Notes under the pieces: generated by a model
Seen by the model: the letters and a program-made list of their open reading frames with translations, nothing else
Database searches by the model: none
What the model was told of the DNA's origin: nothing
From: Xanthocytophaga agilis
GTDB lineage: Bacteria; Bacteroidota; Bacteroidia; Cytophagales; 172606-1
DNA length: 64,000 bases
Direction: 5' to 3'
Assembly: GCF_030068605.1 (NCBI RefSeq)
Contig: NZ_JASJOU010000019.1
Span: 124,001 to 188,000 of the forward strand
Shown: positions 53,034-62,124 of the stretch, piece by piece
How the letters are laid out: each line of letters begins with the position of its first letter
Position numbering within the stretch: the first letter of the stretch is position 1
Position numbers and translations under genes: made by a program

Positions 53034-53077
53034 ATGAACTATACATGAACTATACATGAACTATACATGAACTATAT
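53034..53077. repeat. Four tandem copies of an 11-bp unit
   Basis: ATGAACTATAC is repeated at 53034-53044, 53045-53055, 53056-53066 and, with a last-base change, 53067-53077. The array fills the gap between the stop of the DUF6600-like gene (53083) and its terminator. The unit of 11 bp is close to one helical turn. Confidence 0.9.
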
Positions 53078-53082
53078 CTTAA

Positions 53083-54525
53083 TTAACGAGGCTGCCGTGA
53101 TGGACGTCCTCCTTGTGAGGGTTGAGCAGATCCCTGTCCGGAAGATCGTTGTGAAGGCTGAGAACTTTGTTCAAATGATCTTTGTGATTCCCGAGGATGA
53201 CTTTCTATCCGTTCCTGCCTCTGTGCCTGTGAAGGTTGTGATCTTTCTACCCGTTGAGGCTGCTCCCATTGTGTACGTTGTGTTTCGGACTGACGCCGTT
53301 CTCCAACCGCTCCTGATGGTTGGTTAAACTGAGGTTGTTCGCGTTGACGAGGTTGTACCCTCTCTTGTGGTTGTCCCCATGGTTGTGATGTCTCTCTTTG
53401 CTGAGGTTGTTCCCGTTGCGGTTGTGTAGTTCTGCCTTCACTTCCAGAGTTACGGCCACCCCAATCTGACTGACGATTGTTATCAAATGAGGGTTGACGG
53501 TTACTGTCAAAGGATGGCTGACGGTTATTATCACTTCTGCCTGATTCCATTGAGGAACGCGGTTCTCTGGAACGTGGTGAATATTGTGGTTCTGCAGGTT
53601 GTCTGAATCCCTCATTACTACGGTTATCGTTAGGATATCCAATTCTCTCAGACGAACGATTCTGAGGTTGAGTAGTTACCCGATTCTGATCCTGTCTGCC
53701 AGAATTTCCCCAATCCTCTCTCCGATTACGTACATCAGGCGTTACATCTATCCGACGGCCAGGTCCGGTACTTACTGGTCCACGCACGTTATCTCTTCGT
53801 TCAGAGACACTCGGACGATACACTCGTACAGATCCATTGGAAACCATTGCTCTTCCTGGTCTGTCTTCATGTTGTACACGATACACCTGTACCCGACCGT
53901 GTGAATGACGTTCAATATCTCTTACAGACGGTCCGGAAGCATACCGACGATTATTATATACATAGTAGTTATTAATTACTGTTGTATGGTTATAGACATG
54001 GACAACACGGGTTCTTGGGATACAATAATCATAGAATCTGCGATTGGTAATATATACATTAGGCACAAATATCCAGCAGGAAACAGGTATAGACACAGAA
54101 ACATTTACGCCAGGTCCCATAGGAGCCCAACCATAATATCCATCACCAGAGCGCCACGATACCCAGGCAGGTCCCCACTCAGTATCAGGTATCCAGAGCC
54201 ATCCATAATAGTTATCAAAATACCAGCGACCATAGTGGAAAGGAGCCCATCCCCAATCATAATCAGACACCCAGGTATTTCCATATTCAGTCACTATCCA
54301 GTACCCATTGCTTCCATAGGGCTGAAAATCAGTTGCGACATTGGGTTGCCATACGTACCCATAGTCAGGAGTATTCATCCAATATCCATAAGGCGACAAC
54401 TGATCATAGAAGGTCTGAAATGAAACACTTACATTTACCTGTGCAGATGCTTTTTCTGTACTTGAAAAGACAGCAACCAAAGTTGCTAATATCACCCAAA
54501 CCCGAAATTGTTTCAAAGTTTTCAT
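53083..54525 (-). CDS. DUF6600-like aromatic-rich exported protein with low-complexity tail
   Basis: 480 residues, signal peptide 1-28 (E-K-A-S-A-Q). Residues about 38-150 hold repeated aromatic motifs (L-S-P-Y-G-Y-W, Y-G-Y-V-W-Q-P, D-W-G-W-A-P-F-H-Y-G-R-W, Y-Y-G-W-A-P-M-G-P) typical of DUF6600 (YXWGXW-like) proteins often found near FecR systems. Residues about 200-480 are low complexity, dominated by Arg, Gln, Ser, Pro, Glu and Asn, with near-repeats such as R-Q-P-S-F-D-S-N / R-Q-P-S-F-D-N-N. Probably a cell-envelope structural protein; no enzyme motif. Confidence 0.8.
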   Translation of the reverse strand: MKTLKQFRVWVILATLVAVFSSTEKASAQVNVSVSFQTFYDQLSPYGYWMNTPDYGYVWQPNVATDFQPYGSNGYWIVTEYGNTWVSDYDWGWAPFHYGRWYFDNYYGWLWIPDTEWGPAWVSWRSGDGYYGWAPMGPGVNVSVSIPVSCWIFVPNVYITNRRFYDYCIPRTRVVHVYNHTTVINNYYVYNNRRYASGPSVRDIERHSHGRVQVYRVQHEDRPGRAMVSNGSVRVYRPSVSERRDNVRGPVSTGPGRRIDVTPDVRNRREDWGNSGRQDQNRVTTQPQNRSSERIGYPNDNRSNEGFRQPAEPQYSPRSREPRSSMESGRSDNNRQPSFDSNRQPSFDNNRQSDWGGRNSGSEGRTTQPQREQPQQRETSQPWGQPQERVQPRQREQPQFNQPSGAVGERRQSETQRTQWEQPQRVERSQPSQAQRQERIESHPRESQRSFEQSSQPSQRSSGQGSAQPSQGGRPSRQPR

Positions 54526-55185
54526 AGTCGATTTGTCTAACGTGACTGATTGTTTTTAACAATCATGTATCTTATCTAAATCAAATACCTTGCCAAGGTA
54601 TTATATAACACTATACGAGTCTTTAAACTCTTTTGTTATTCATCCATATATGCGTTTATCAGGAATATAGTGACCTCTTAACCACCTATATATCAAAAAC
54701 TTTATTTTCAATCTTTCAACAAAAAAATCTTCAGTACATGATTCATCCAAAACTCAGGAAAAGATTTGTAACACCATTGGAGAAAATTTCTTATCTGCGC
54801 ATAGTTCACAGCAAAAGTTTTTTTCTGAAAGACCAGGCAGACTTATCAATCAATGAAGAAATTGCCCTTTGTTCACTGCAGTTTTACATTTGAACACTAC
54901 TCTGATCACTTTTTATTTTGAGTAGAGTTCCAATCATTTTTTCTTTTGCGCATAACTCACGGCAAAACATTTTTTGACCGGAACTCCGATCACTTTCCGC
55001 CTTGCGCATAATTCACCGCAAGAAGAAAATCTAATCGGAATTCACCGCAAAATAAATGCTTGCATAGAACTATACGCATCGAGTCTTTATGCCCCGAATA
55101 AAACGCAGGAAGTCCTCTGAATAATCCTGGTTGATTGTTCAGATAAACTATACACCAGGATAAAGCAGCTTGGTAAAATCTAACA
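54526..55185. other. 660-bp intergenic region with degenerate repeats
   Basis: No convincing gene (an open frame at 54633-54893 overlaps the repeats and has no signal). Contains the TGCGCATARTTCACSGCAA repeat copies listed separately and, around 55060-55075, a TGCATAGAACTATACGCA near-palindrome built from the same words. Must also include the promoter of the DUF6600-like gene and the 3' end of the S9 peptidase transcript. Confidence 0.55.
54796..55042 (+). repeat. Degenerate repeat family TGCGCATARTTCACSGCAA
   Basis: Three near-full copies: 54796-54816, 54947-54967 and 55003-55021; a half copy AATTCACCGCAAAA at 55029-55042; and a diverged copy TTTGTTCACTGCAG near 54868-54881. Inverted relatives lie at 1673-1790. 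The copies are only in intergenic DNA. Unit spacing is irregular (151, 56 and 26 bases). Confidence 0.7.
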
Positions 55186-57267
55186 TTAGGGATTATTCTT
55201 ATTTCTCAGCTTTCTATCGAAGAAATCAGATGTAGCCTTGAAACATTCCAGCCAGTTTGCATACCGTAAAAAGCTGTGAACCTCATCCGGAAAGATCAGT
55301 TGTTCAATCTCAACATTACGTTTTCGTAATGCCTTAACTAACTCAACCGTTTCAGCAAAATCAACATTGCGATCGTCATCTCCATGAATCACCAGTACTG
55401 GTGATTTCCATGTATCCACCGTTGCCAGAGGAGATGCATCAAAAGCTTTGCGTGCTTTTTCGGGAAACTCTAGCTTATTATAATCAGGTACGAAAGTTTT
55501 GATCCCTACATTCCAGTCATGTACGCCATGAATATCCACACCTGCTGCAAACAAATCTGATGCACGGGACAGTCCCATTGCTGTCAGATAGCCACCATAG
55601 CTTCCTCCCCACAATCCGATTTTACTTCCATCTACATCTGGTCGGCTACGTAAATACAATCCTGCACCCATTACATCATTAAACTCTGTCCCTCCTGCCT
55701 CACCATAATTGATGGCTTCTCTAAAATGCATTCCATACCCAATTCCACTTCTATAGTTCACCGATAACACAATATATCCTTGGGAAACAAAATACTGATT
55801 CAAGGCATAGGCATTATGATAATAGGATCCATAATTCCAGCCTAGCAACATCTGTCTGCGGGAACCACCATGAAAAAATATCAAAGCAGGACGCTTTTCA
55901 CCTTTTTTGATATTGGCAGGCAAAAACAATTGGGCAGGGATTGGCATACCATCTACTGCTGAAACCGTTACTGCTTGCGGTTCTACTAATAACTTTTCCG
56001 GAAAGTCAACAGACAGAATGTTGGACACCAGAGGTTTAAAACTGGTTGTATTGGTTACCATCAATGCCCGTGCCGGACGCAAGGCATCAGATCCCAATAC
56101 TCCTATAGTCTTTCCATCTGCGAGCATTACGGGCAGCCACTCAATGCCTTTTCCTTGTGTAACAGCTACAGGTTTGTTACTAGTGGGAGCCACTCGCCAT
56201 ATATGACGCCGATCAATATCGTCCTGATTAGAATTAAACAGAATTTCATTTTTATCTGTAGTCAGAGAGATATATTCTACTTCAAAATTGCCCGGGGTCA
56301 ATAACGTACCATTTCCCCCCTGTGCCGATACACTATACAAATGTGTCCATCCATCCTTTTCCCAGGGAAAAACAATATAGTTGTTAGCAGTCCATAAAAT
56401 TTGATTGTCTGAAACAATCTCTCGGTAGGCACTTCCTACACCAGGATCTGCTTTCCAGAGAGTTTTTCCTTTCCCTGTAGCTACATCTGCTACCAGAATA
56501 GACCAAGGTTCAGCTTCACGGGTAGGTCCAAAGATTACATCGTCTCCAGCAGGGATACGGATAAAGGCAATCTGCTTTCCATCCGGAGACCACACAGGAT
56601 TGTTGTCTGTATCTACACTTGGAGACAAAAAACGAAGGTTTCGGGAAGTCAAATCAAACACTCCAATGAAGCTATGATCTCCCCGATTACTTACAAAGGC
56701 TAGCTGGTTACCATTGGGAGACCAGCGTAACTGGGAAGAGCTACCTCGCACTTTCAACAGTTGCCGGGCGTCCTTTCCTCCATCCAGGGTAGTGATATAA
56801 ATTTGCCCTTTACGTAGAAATACCAGGCTATCTCCTTTAGGGGACAAGGTTGGATATGTACCGTCTGCAATCTTTACAGGTTGCCCTCCATCTGTACTGA
56901 TTTTGTAAATAGCCAGTTCAGGGCCTGCCGGATCACTACTGGGATTGGGCGGTTCGCTACCACGAGTACCTCCCCCATGTACAAATAACAATGTACGAGC
57001 ATCCGGACTCCAGCGTAATTGAGAAATATCCTTGCCATCATCTTTGGTAAATGAGGTGAGTTGTTTTCCCTGAAAATCCGGTGCCTGAGCCATCCAGATG
57101 TTACGCACACCTCTGGCATTCTGTACCCAGGCTATTTTTTTGTCTGTTGGAGAAGCAGTAAGTTCGGTTGGAAAAGGTGTGCCCATAATCTGTTCCAGGG
57201 TAAAGGCAGGCTTTTGAGCAAATGCAGTGATCGAGCAAAAGAAAAACAGGAGTATGTGTTTCGTCAT
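55186..57267 (-). CDS. S9-family peptidase (prolyl oligopeptidase/dipeptidyl aminopeptidase)
   Basis: 693 residues, signal peptide 1-17 (ending A-F-A-Q). The first 400 residues are a beta-propeller of PD40/WD40-like blades (L-R-W-S-P-D-A-R-T-L-L-F, P-V-W-S-P-D-G-K-Q-I-A-F). The last 260 are an alpha/beta hydrolase: G-G-S-Y-G-G-Y (Ser near 559), H-G-D-D-D-R-N-V (Asp near 629) and D-E-V-H-S-F (His664). A periplasmic peptidase of short peptides. Stand-alone gene flanked by terminator 57375-57411 upstream and the repeat-bearing region downstream. Confidence 0.93.
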   Translation of the reverse strand: MTKHILLFFFCSITAFAQKPAFTLEQIMGTPFPTELTASPTDKKIAWVQNARGVRNIWMAQAPDFQGKQLTSFTKDDGKDISQLRWSPDARTLLFVHGGGTRGSEPPNPSSDPAGPELAIYKISTDGGQPVKIADGTYPTLSPKGDSLVFLRKGQIYITTLDGGKDARQLLKVRGSSSQLRWSPNGNQLAFVSNRGDHSFIGVFDLTSRNLRFLSPSVDTDNNPVWSPDGKQIAFIRIPAGDDVIFGPTREAEPWSILVADVATGKGKTLWKADPGVGSAYREIVSDNQILWTANNYIVFPWEKDGWTHLYSVSAQGGNGTLLTPGNFEVEYISLTTDKNEILFNSNQDDIDRRHIWRVAPTSNKPVAVTQGKGIEWLPVMLADGKTIGVLGSDALRPARALMVTNTTSFKPLVSNILSVDFPEKLLVEPQAVTVSAVDGMPIPAQLFLPANIKKGEKRPALIFFHGGSRRQMLLGWNYGSYYHNAYALNQYFVSQGYIVLSVNYRSGIGYGMHFREAINYGEAGGTEFNDVMGAGLYLRSRPDVDGSKIGLWGGSYGGYLTAMGLSRASDLFAAGVDIHGVHDWNVGIKTFVPDYNKLEFPEKARKAFDASPLATVDTWKSPVLVIHGDDDRNVDFAETVELVKALRKRNVEIEQLIFPDEVHSFLRYANWLECFKATSDFFDRKLRNKNNP

Positions 57268-57374
57268 AACTTGTAAGGTGTATGGTTAGAGAGATTAAAA
57301 GTTAGATTACTTTTATAGCTGGAACAGTTAAAAATGCATAAATTCAAGAATATAAAACAGCATTGTTACAAAAT

Positions 57375-57411
57375 AAAAACCGCAGACAGTATCTTACTAT
57401 CTGCGGTTTTT
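57375..57411. terminator. Terminator downstream of the second GH29 gene
   Basis: AAAAACCGCAGACAGT pairs with ACTATCTGCGGTTTTT apart from one mismatch, around a 5-base loop. T tail on the minus strand; serves the gene at 57446-58771. Confidence 0.88.
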
Positions 57412-57445
57412 ATTTTGTAATTATTTACCCTCCTTAGCCTGGTTC

Positions 57446-58771
57446 TTACCATTCCAGCTCAACAATTGTATCATGTGCATTTTCATCTATCTTAGGCAAG
57501 GTAAGGATCAACGCATCTGCTTTTTGAGAGAAGACAACCTTCGACTTATCTGAAAACAGCATTGCAGACTTAATCTTCTTATCTACAGATGGTAATGCCA
57601 GGGTTTTATCTTTCCAGTTCAGAATATGCACATATATTTTATTTCCTTTCTGGGTAGTTACACCCCAGTCACGGGGAGGGATGGGCCCGCCTCTTGTGCC
57701 ATAGATCGTTTCTCCGTTGGCTTTGGTCCACTCCCCTATCTCCTGTAATGTTTTCATAAACTCAGGCTGAATTTTACCACTAGGCATAGGGCCAACATTG
57801 AGTAACAGATTAGCATTGTGTCCTGCATTGTTTACCAGTAATTGAACCAGTTGACGGCTTGATTTGTAATGTCTGTCATTGATATTAAATCCCCAGGCAC
57901 CATTCATAGTTTCGCACATCTCCAGAGGCAATTGCCCGACCTGTTGATTTTCGCTAAATCCAGAAGTATTCTGTCCAGGCAGATCTTTTTCAAACATCTG
58001 AAAATCTTCTCCCGCAAAAGGCAATACATGGTGATTATTCCCAATCAGTGCAGCAGGCTGCAGCTTGTGAATAAGAGAGTACGTTTTACCCAATCGCCAG
58101 TCTATTTTGGTTTCGCGACCTTTGGTCTTCTGATCCCACCAGCCATCAAACCAGATACCCCCAATAGGACCATAATTTGTAAGAAGCTCTGTCAATTGAG
58201 CATCCATATAATCCAAATATTTATTGAAGTCCCCACCTTCCGGACGTCCCAGTCCGGCTCCGGTCATTCCTGTCGGGAAGTAATCCGGATGATGCCAATC
58301 CAGATGTGAATGATAAAAAAACAGCTTAATCCCCTGTTTCTGACACTCTTCTGCGAGCATTTTTAAGATATCTTTTTTGTAATGGGTACGATCTACAATG
58401 TCATAATCGGAAACTTTACTATCATACAATGCAAATCCATCATGATGTTTGCTTGTAATAGTAATATATTTCATACCCGCTGCTTTTGCCAATGTCACCC
58501 ATTCAGCAGGATTAAAATCAACAGGATTAAAGAAGGATGTGAGTCTTTCATAATCCTTTACAGGAATCTTCCGGTTATTCATAACCCATTCCCCATCACT
58601 TAACAAACTATACAATCCCCAATGAATGAACATACCAAATTTGGCATCCTGAAACCACTTACGGGCTTCCAGATTCTCGGGAGCAGGTGTGTAGGTTGTT
58701 TGTGCATTCATATATACAGGGCAGAAAACTATTGCCAGTATCAGTAATAGTTGAGTACATCTATATTTCAT
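57446..58771 (-). CDS. Alpha-L-fucosidase, GH29 (second copy)
   Basis: 441 residues, signal peptide 1-23 (M-N-A-Q). Signatures: F-G-M-F-I-H-W-G-L-Y-S, S-K-H-H-D-G-F-A-L-Y and I-W-F-D-G-W-W with Asp209 as the likely nucleophile. It differs strongly from the fucosidase at 32240-33685 (F-D-G-W-W versus L-D-G-G-W at the nucleophile), so the two are not a recent duplication and may prefer different linkages. Single-gene unit with its own terminator. Confidence 0.92.
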   Translation of the reverse strand: MKYRCTQLLLILAIVFCPVYMNAQTTYTPAPENLEARKWFQDAKFGMFIHWGLYSLLSDGEWVMNNRKIPVKDYERLTSFFNPVDFNPAEWVTLAKAAGMKYITITSKHHDGFALYDSKVSDYDIVDRTHYKKDILKMLAEECQKQGIKLFFYHSHLDWHHPDYFPTGMTGAGLGRPEGGDFNKYLDYMDAQLTELLTNYGPIGGIWFDGWWDQKTKGRETKIDWRLGKTYSLIHKLQPAALIGNNHHVLPFAGEDFQMFEKDLPGQNTSGFSENQQVGQLPLEMCETMNGAWGFNINDRHYKSSRQLVQLLVNNAGHNANLLLNVGPMPSGKIQPEFMKTLQEIGEWTKANGETIYGTRGGPIPPRDWGVTTQKGNKIYVHILNWKDKTLALPSVDKKIKSAMLFSDKSKVVFSQKADALILTLPKIDENAHDTIVELEW

Positions 58772-58916
58772 CCTGTTTTTTATTTGTTTGTTACCTATCG
58801 TGAAGGTACAGGATTAATAGTAATTTCAAAAAGTATTTAGTGGGAGGTTTTTTACAGAATTTCTTACTTCAGCGTGTAAAACCAAAAAGATGATTCTGTT
58901 AAAGTAGATATGGTAT

Positions 58917-58924
58917 TATTTTTG
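58917..58924 (+). promoter_or_regulatory. Bacteroidota -7 box for the small Cys-rich gene
   Basis: TATTTTTG is an exact TAnnTTTG match, 56 bases before the ATG at 58980. It supports the small open frame as a real gene. Confidence 0.5.
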
Positions 58925-58979
58925 CACTTAAAACACTCATACCAAGCACTATACGTAATAAATATCTTTACTGCATATT

Positions 58980-59165
58980 ATGAACAAACGGAATTTTATC
59001 AAATCTTTCACTGCTTGCACATGCCTCTGTGGGTCTATGCTATTTATTGGATTATATACACCCCGAACCAGAGCTCAGAAATTTAATAGTGGAATACCTG
59101 AAAAAGCGAAAACACAATTATGCAAATACCAGCAGGATTGTGAGAAGTCTAAGGTGACTTTATAA
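58980..59165 (+). CDS. Small Tat-like, Cys-rich exported peptide
   Basis: 61 residues. Begins N-K-R-N-F-I-K-S-F, close to a twin-arginine motif (Lys instead of the first Arg), followed by C-T-C-L-C-G-S and a hydrophobic segment. The mature tail has two more cysteines (Q-L-C-K-Y-Q-Q-D-C-E-K) and ends at a TAA. It may be a tiny exported metal- or disulphide-binding peptide, or the remnant of a longer Tat protein cut by a stop. A proper -7 box upstream and a hairpin (59176-59205) downstream argue that it is expressed. Confidence 0.5.
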   Translation: MNKRNFIKSFTACTCLCGSMLFIGLYTPRTRAQKFNSGIPEKAKTQLCKYQQDCEKSKVTL

Positions 59166-59214
59166 GCCAAAGTGGCCTATGCTACCTCCTAGAAGGTAAC
59201 ATAGGTTACAAGAA

Positions 59215-61851
59215 TTACCATATCACACGTAATCGCTTCAAAATCTGTATCAGTACTAAAGGAGCCAGGCTGGCTACCAATACCACTATCCATTCTATAG
59301 GGTGAAGATTCTGAATATTCAAAGCTTCCCGCAAAACAGGAATGTAATACGTAAGAGCCAGAATACCCATACAAACAACAACAGCTAGCCAAACATATCG
59401 ATTCTTTGTAATCTCATTCCGGAATAAACCTGAGTTACCTGAAGCCAGGTTGAATACGTGGAATAACTGTGCAAGTGACAAACTGTAAAACACAATGTTG
59501 TTATCATCAGCCGCATTGATACCTAGCACCTCTGCGCTATAAAAAGCGGCAAACATAACTGACCCTGTCATCAGCAAGGCATAAATAATTACAGCCATCC
59601 AGTGTGGCTTAGACAAGATGGGAGACTTGGGATCTCTTGGGGAATGACGCATAACAGAAGAATCACCTTTTCCTATTCCCAATGCCAACGCAGGAAAAAC
59701 ATCTGTCACTACATTAAGGAATAAAATCTGTAAAGGAGTCAGGGGTAACCCCAGACTTAAAAAGCCGGAAGCTGTTACCACAAAAATCTCACTAAGATTA
59801 CAGGAAACCAGATACATGATAAACTTCCGGATATTGCCAAAAATAATTCGTCCCTGTGCAATGGCAGCCACAACAGAGACAAACGAATCATCTTTCAATA
59901 CCATATCCGCAGTTTCTCTGGCTACCTGAGTGCCTCTCAGTCCCATAGCAATCCCGATGTCAGCTTTCTTCAGAGCAGGAGCATCGTTAATACCATCACC
60001 AGTCATACCTACAATATCACCCTGATCCTGGTAAAGACTAATCAAATCCAGTTTTTGACCAGGACTCACACGGGCAAAAATTCGGGTATCCAACAAACGT
60101 TTTTTGTCTTTCTCGTTTAATTGCTTCAGATCAGGAATATCTCGTCCAGTCATTGGTTTAACAGATGCGTCTGTAAGTCCGATGGTTTCTCCGATATGTT
60201 GAGCAGTAGAAGGATGATCGCCAGTAACCATAATCACACGAATGCCTGCATCATGACATGATTTTAGAGAAGGCACTACCTCCAAACGAGGTGGGTCCAG
60301 AAATCCAATCATGGCTACCCATGTCAGATCCTGTAACAAGGCATCATCTGCCGGAAGTGTAGACGTTTGCCGAAACGCAAAAGCGATAGATCGCAGTCCT
60401 TTGGCGGCTAGTTGTTCGGATATATCTACCCATTTTTTCTTTCCTGCCTCATCCAGTGATATCTCCTGTCCAGCATCCAAAGAGTTGTTACAACGCGACA
60501 AGACCTCCTCAACAGCTCCTTTGACTGCTACCAGATAGCCAGCTTCATTCTGGTGAATAGTAGCCATAATTCGTGTTTCCGAACTGAAAGCAATTTCATT
60601 TATACGCCGATTCTTCTGTGTCAGGTCTTCGGCATGAATCTGCTGTAGATCTATCCATTGTAGTAAAGCAATTTCCAACGGATCGCCTGTGTTTGTGTCT
60701 GGTGTTATATGTGCATTGTTACACAACACAGACAATTCTACTAGTTTCTGATACGATGTATTTTTTACCAACTCGCCATCTCCAGACACCAGAGCCTGTT
60801 TTTTATCCTCTGTATTTACCCGAACTTCTAGTGTACCTTCTGGCAGACAGATTGTATTTACCTCTATCTGGTTCAGAGTAAGAGTACCTGTTTTATCAGA
60901 AAAAACCACATTGGCACTTCCCAATGTCTCTACAGAGGAAAGTCGTTTAATGATAACATTCTTTTTAGCCAGTCGCAGCATTCCGTAGGCTAACGAGATA
61001 GTAGCCACGATAGCTAATCCCTCAGGAATAGCTGCAATAGCCAAAGCAATGGATGTTTTTAGAAGAGTCAACAGATCCTTTCCTTGTAACAGTCCGAATA
61101 CAAAATATAATACAGCCAGTACAGCTGTAACCCAGATGAGTTTTTGGGTAAGAGATTCCAGCTTCTTTTCCAGAGGGGTAGATGTCTGCGTAGCAGATTC
61201 CACCATCTTAGAAATCTTTCCAAGTTCGGTCTTTGCGCCAATATCTGTAACAATAGCTTTTCCATTTCCATTGACAACAGCAGTTCCTTTAAATAACCGA
61301 TGAATCTGTTCAGCTAGTGGTGCATTCTCATCCGGTTCACCAGGTTTCTTCTCAACAGGCAATGACTCGCCTGTCAGGGCAGATTCATCAGATTGTAGTT
61401 GATTCGCTTCTACAACATGCGCATCTGCTGGAACAATATCTCCGGCTTCCAGCCAGATTATATCTCCAATAGTTACTTTTTCAGAAGGAATTTCTTTCAC
61501 ATTTGCGTCTCGGATTACCCGGGCCATGGTAACATCTAACTCCTTGAGCGCATCCATTGATCGCATAGCCTGCCATTCCAGAATAAATCCGGTAATTGCA
61601 TTAATAAGTAATACACCTATAATAGCAAATCCTTCCAGCCAGTCACCAAATGAAAATGACACAACAGCGGCCAAGGCAAGAATAGCTACAATCAGGCTCT
61701 TAAACTGCCTGATAAATAGTAAAAAAAGGCTTTCTTTCTTTTGAGTTTCAATAGCATTAGGGCCATATTGCTCCAGACGCTGAGCAGCTTCTGTCTCCGT
61801 GAGCCCCTTAGCTATATCTGTGTCTACTGGCATTTCCAATTCCTGTTCCAT
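59215..61851 (-). CDS. Ca2+-type cation-transporting P-type ATPase
   Basis: 878 residues. N-terminal cation ATPase domain (about 1-65), T-G-E-S in the actuator, phosphorylation motif D-K-T-G-T-L-T with Asp319, and hinge T-G-D-G-I-N-D-A-P near residue 620. Ten membrane helices expected. M4 has A-I-P-E-G-L and M6 has N-V-V-T-D, both SERCA/PMCA-like features of Ca2+ pumps (P2 type), so Ca2+ or Mn2+ export is likely. No regulatory tail. Stand-alone gene; convergent with the small Cys-rich gene. Confidence 0.92.
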   Translation of the reverse strand: MEQELEMPVDTDIAKGLTETEAAQRLEQYGPNAIETQKKESLFLLFIRQFKSLIVAILALAAVVSFSFGDWLEGFAIIGVLLINAITGFILEWQAMRSMDALKELDVTMARVIRDANVKEIPSEKVTIGDIIWLEAGDIVPADAHVVEANQLQSDESALTGESLPVEKKPGEPDENAPLAEQIHRLFKGTAVVNGNGKAIVTDIGAKTELGKISKMVESATQTSTPLEKKLESLTQKLIWVTAVLAVLYFVFGLLQGKDLLTLLKTSIALAIAAIPEGLAIVATISLAYGMLRLAKKNVIIKRLSSVETLGSANVVFSDKTGTLTLNQIEVNTICLPEGTLEVRVNTEDKKQALVSGDGELVKNTSYQKLVELSVLCNNAHITPDTNTGDPLEIALLQWIDLQQIHAEDLTQKNRRINEIAFSSETRIMATIHQNEAGYLVAVKGAVEEVLSRCNNSLDAGQEISLDEAGKKKWVDISEQLAAKGLRSIAFAFRQTSTLPADDALLQDLTWVAMIGFLDPPRLEVVPSLKSCHDAGIRVIMVTGDHPSTAQHIGETIGLTDASVKPMTGRDIPDLKQLNEKDKKRLLDTRIFARVSPGQKLDLISLYQDQGDIVGMTGDGINDAPALKKADIGIAMGLRGTQVARETADMVLKDDSFVSVVAAIAQGRIIFGNIRKFIMYLVSCNLSEIFVVTASGFLSLGLPLTPLQILFLNVVTDVFPALALGIGKGDSSVMRHSPRDPKSPILSKPHWMAVIIYALLMTGSVMFAAFYSAEVLGINAADDNNIVFYSLSLAQLFHVFNLASGNSGLFRNEITKNRYVWLAVVVCMGILALTYYIPVLREALNIQNLHPIEWIVVLVASLAPLVLIQILKRLRVIW

Positions 61852-62124
61852 TTTATCCGGGTTTTAAGTTAGGTTAAGTACTACAAAAAAGTTATGAGGC
61901 GACTGTGCAGGCAAATGATTTTTACATCCACCTGTTACTGAATATAGTAATAGAAGATATCTAAAACCAGATAAAAAATAGTTTCAGAGGAATAAAGGTA
62001 AATCTAGAAGGATAAAAAGGATTTTAGAATGAGGATTGTCAACCTTCTATGTGATAGATAGTAATTAGCCAGAAGTAGCTATCTGAATAATCAACCATAG
62101 TCATTACAACTTTCAATTAGTGAC

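Noticed and set aside
53247-53642. 131-codon minus-strand frame inside the DUF6600-like gene
   Set aside because: Shifted reading of the repetitive Arg/Gln/Ser tail; His/Asn-rich noise without a start context.
53905-54423. 172-codon plus-strand open frame
   Set aside because: Antisense to the aromatic repeats of the DUF6600-like gene; low complexity on one strand keeps other frames open.
54633-54893. 86-codon plus-strand frame in the repeat region
   Set aside because: Runs across the intergenic repeats, AT-rich composition, no signal, no family, and no promoter box seen.
59176-59205. Hairpin CCTATGCTACCT/AGGTAACATAGG as a strong terminator
   Set aside because: The stem is imperfect and has no U tract on either strand; kept only as supporting context for the small Cys-rich gene.
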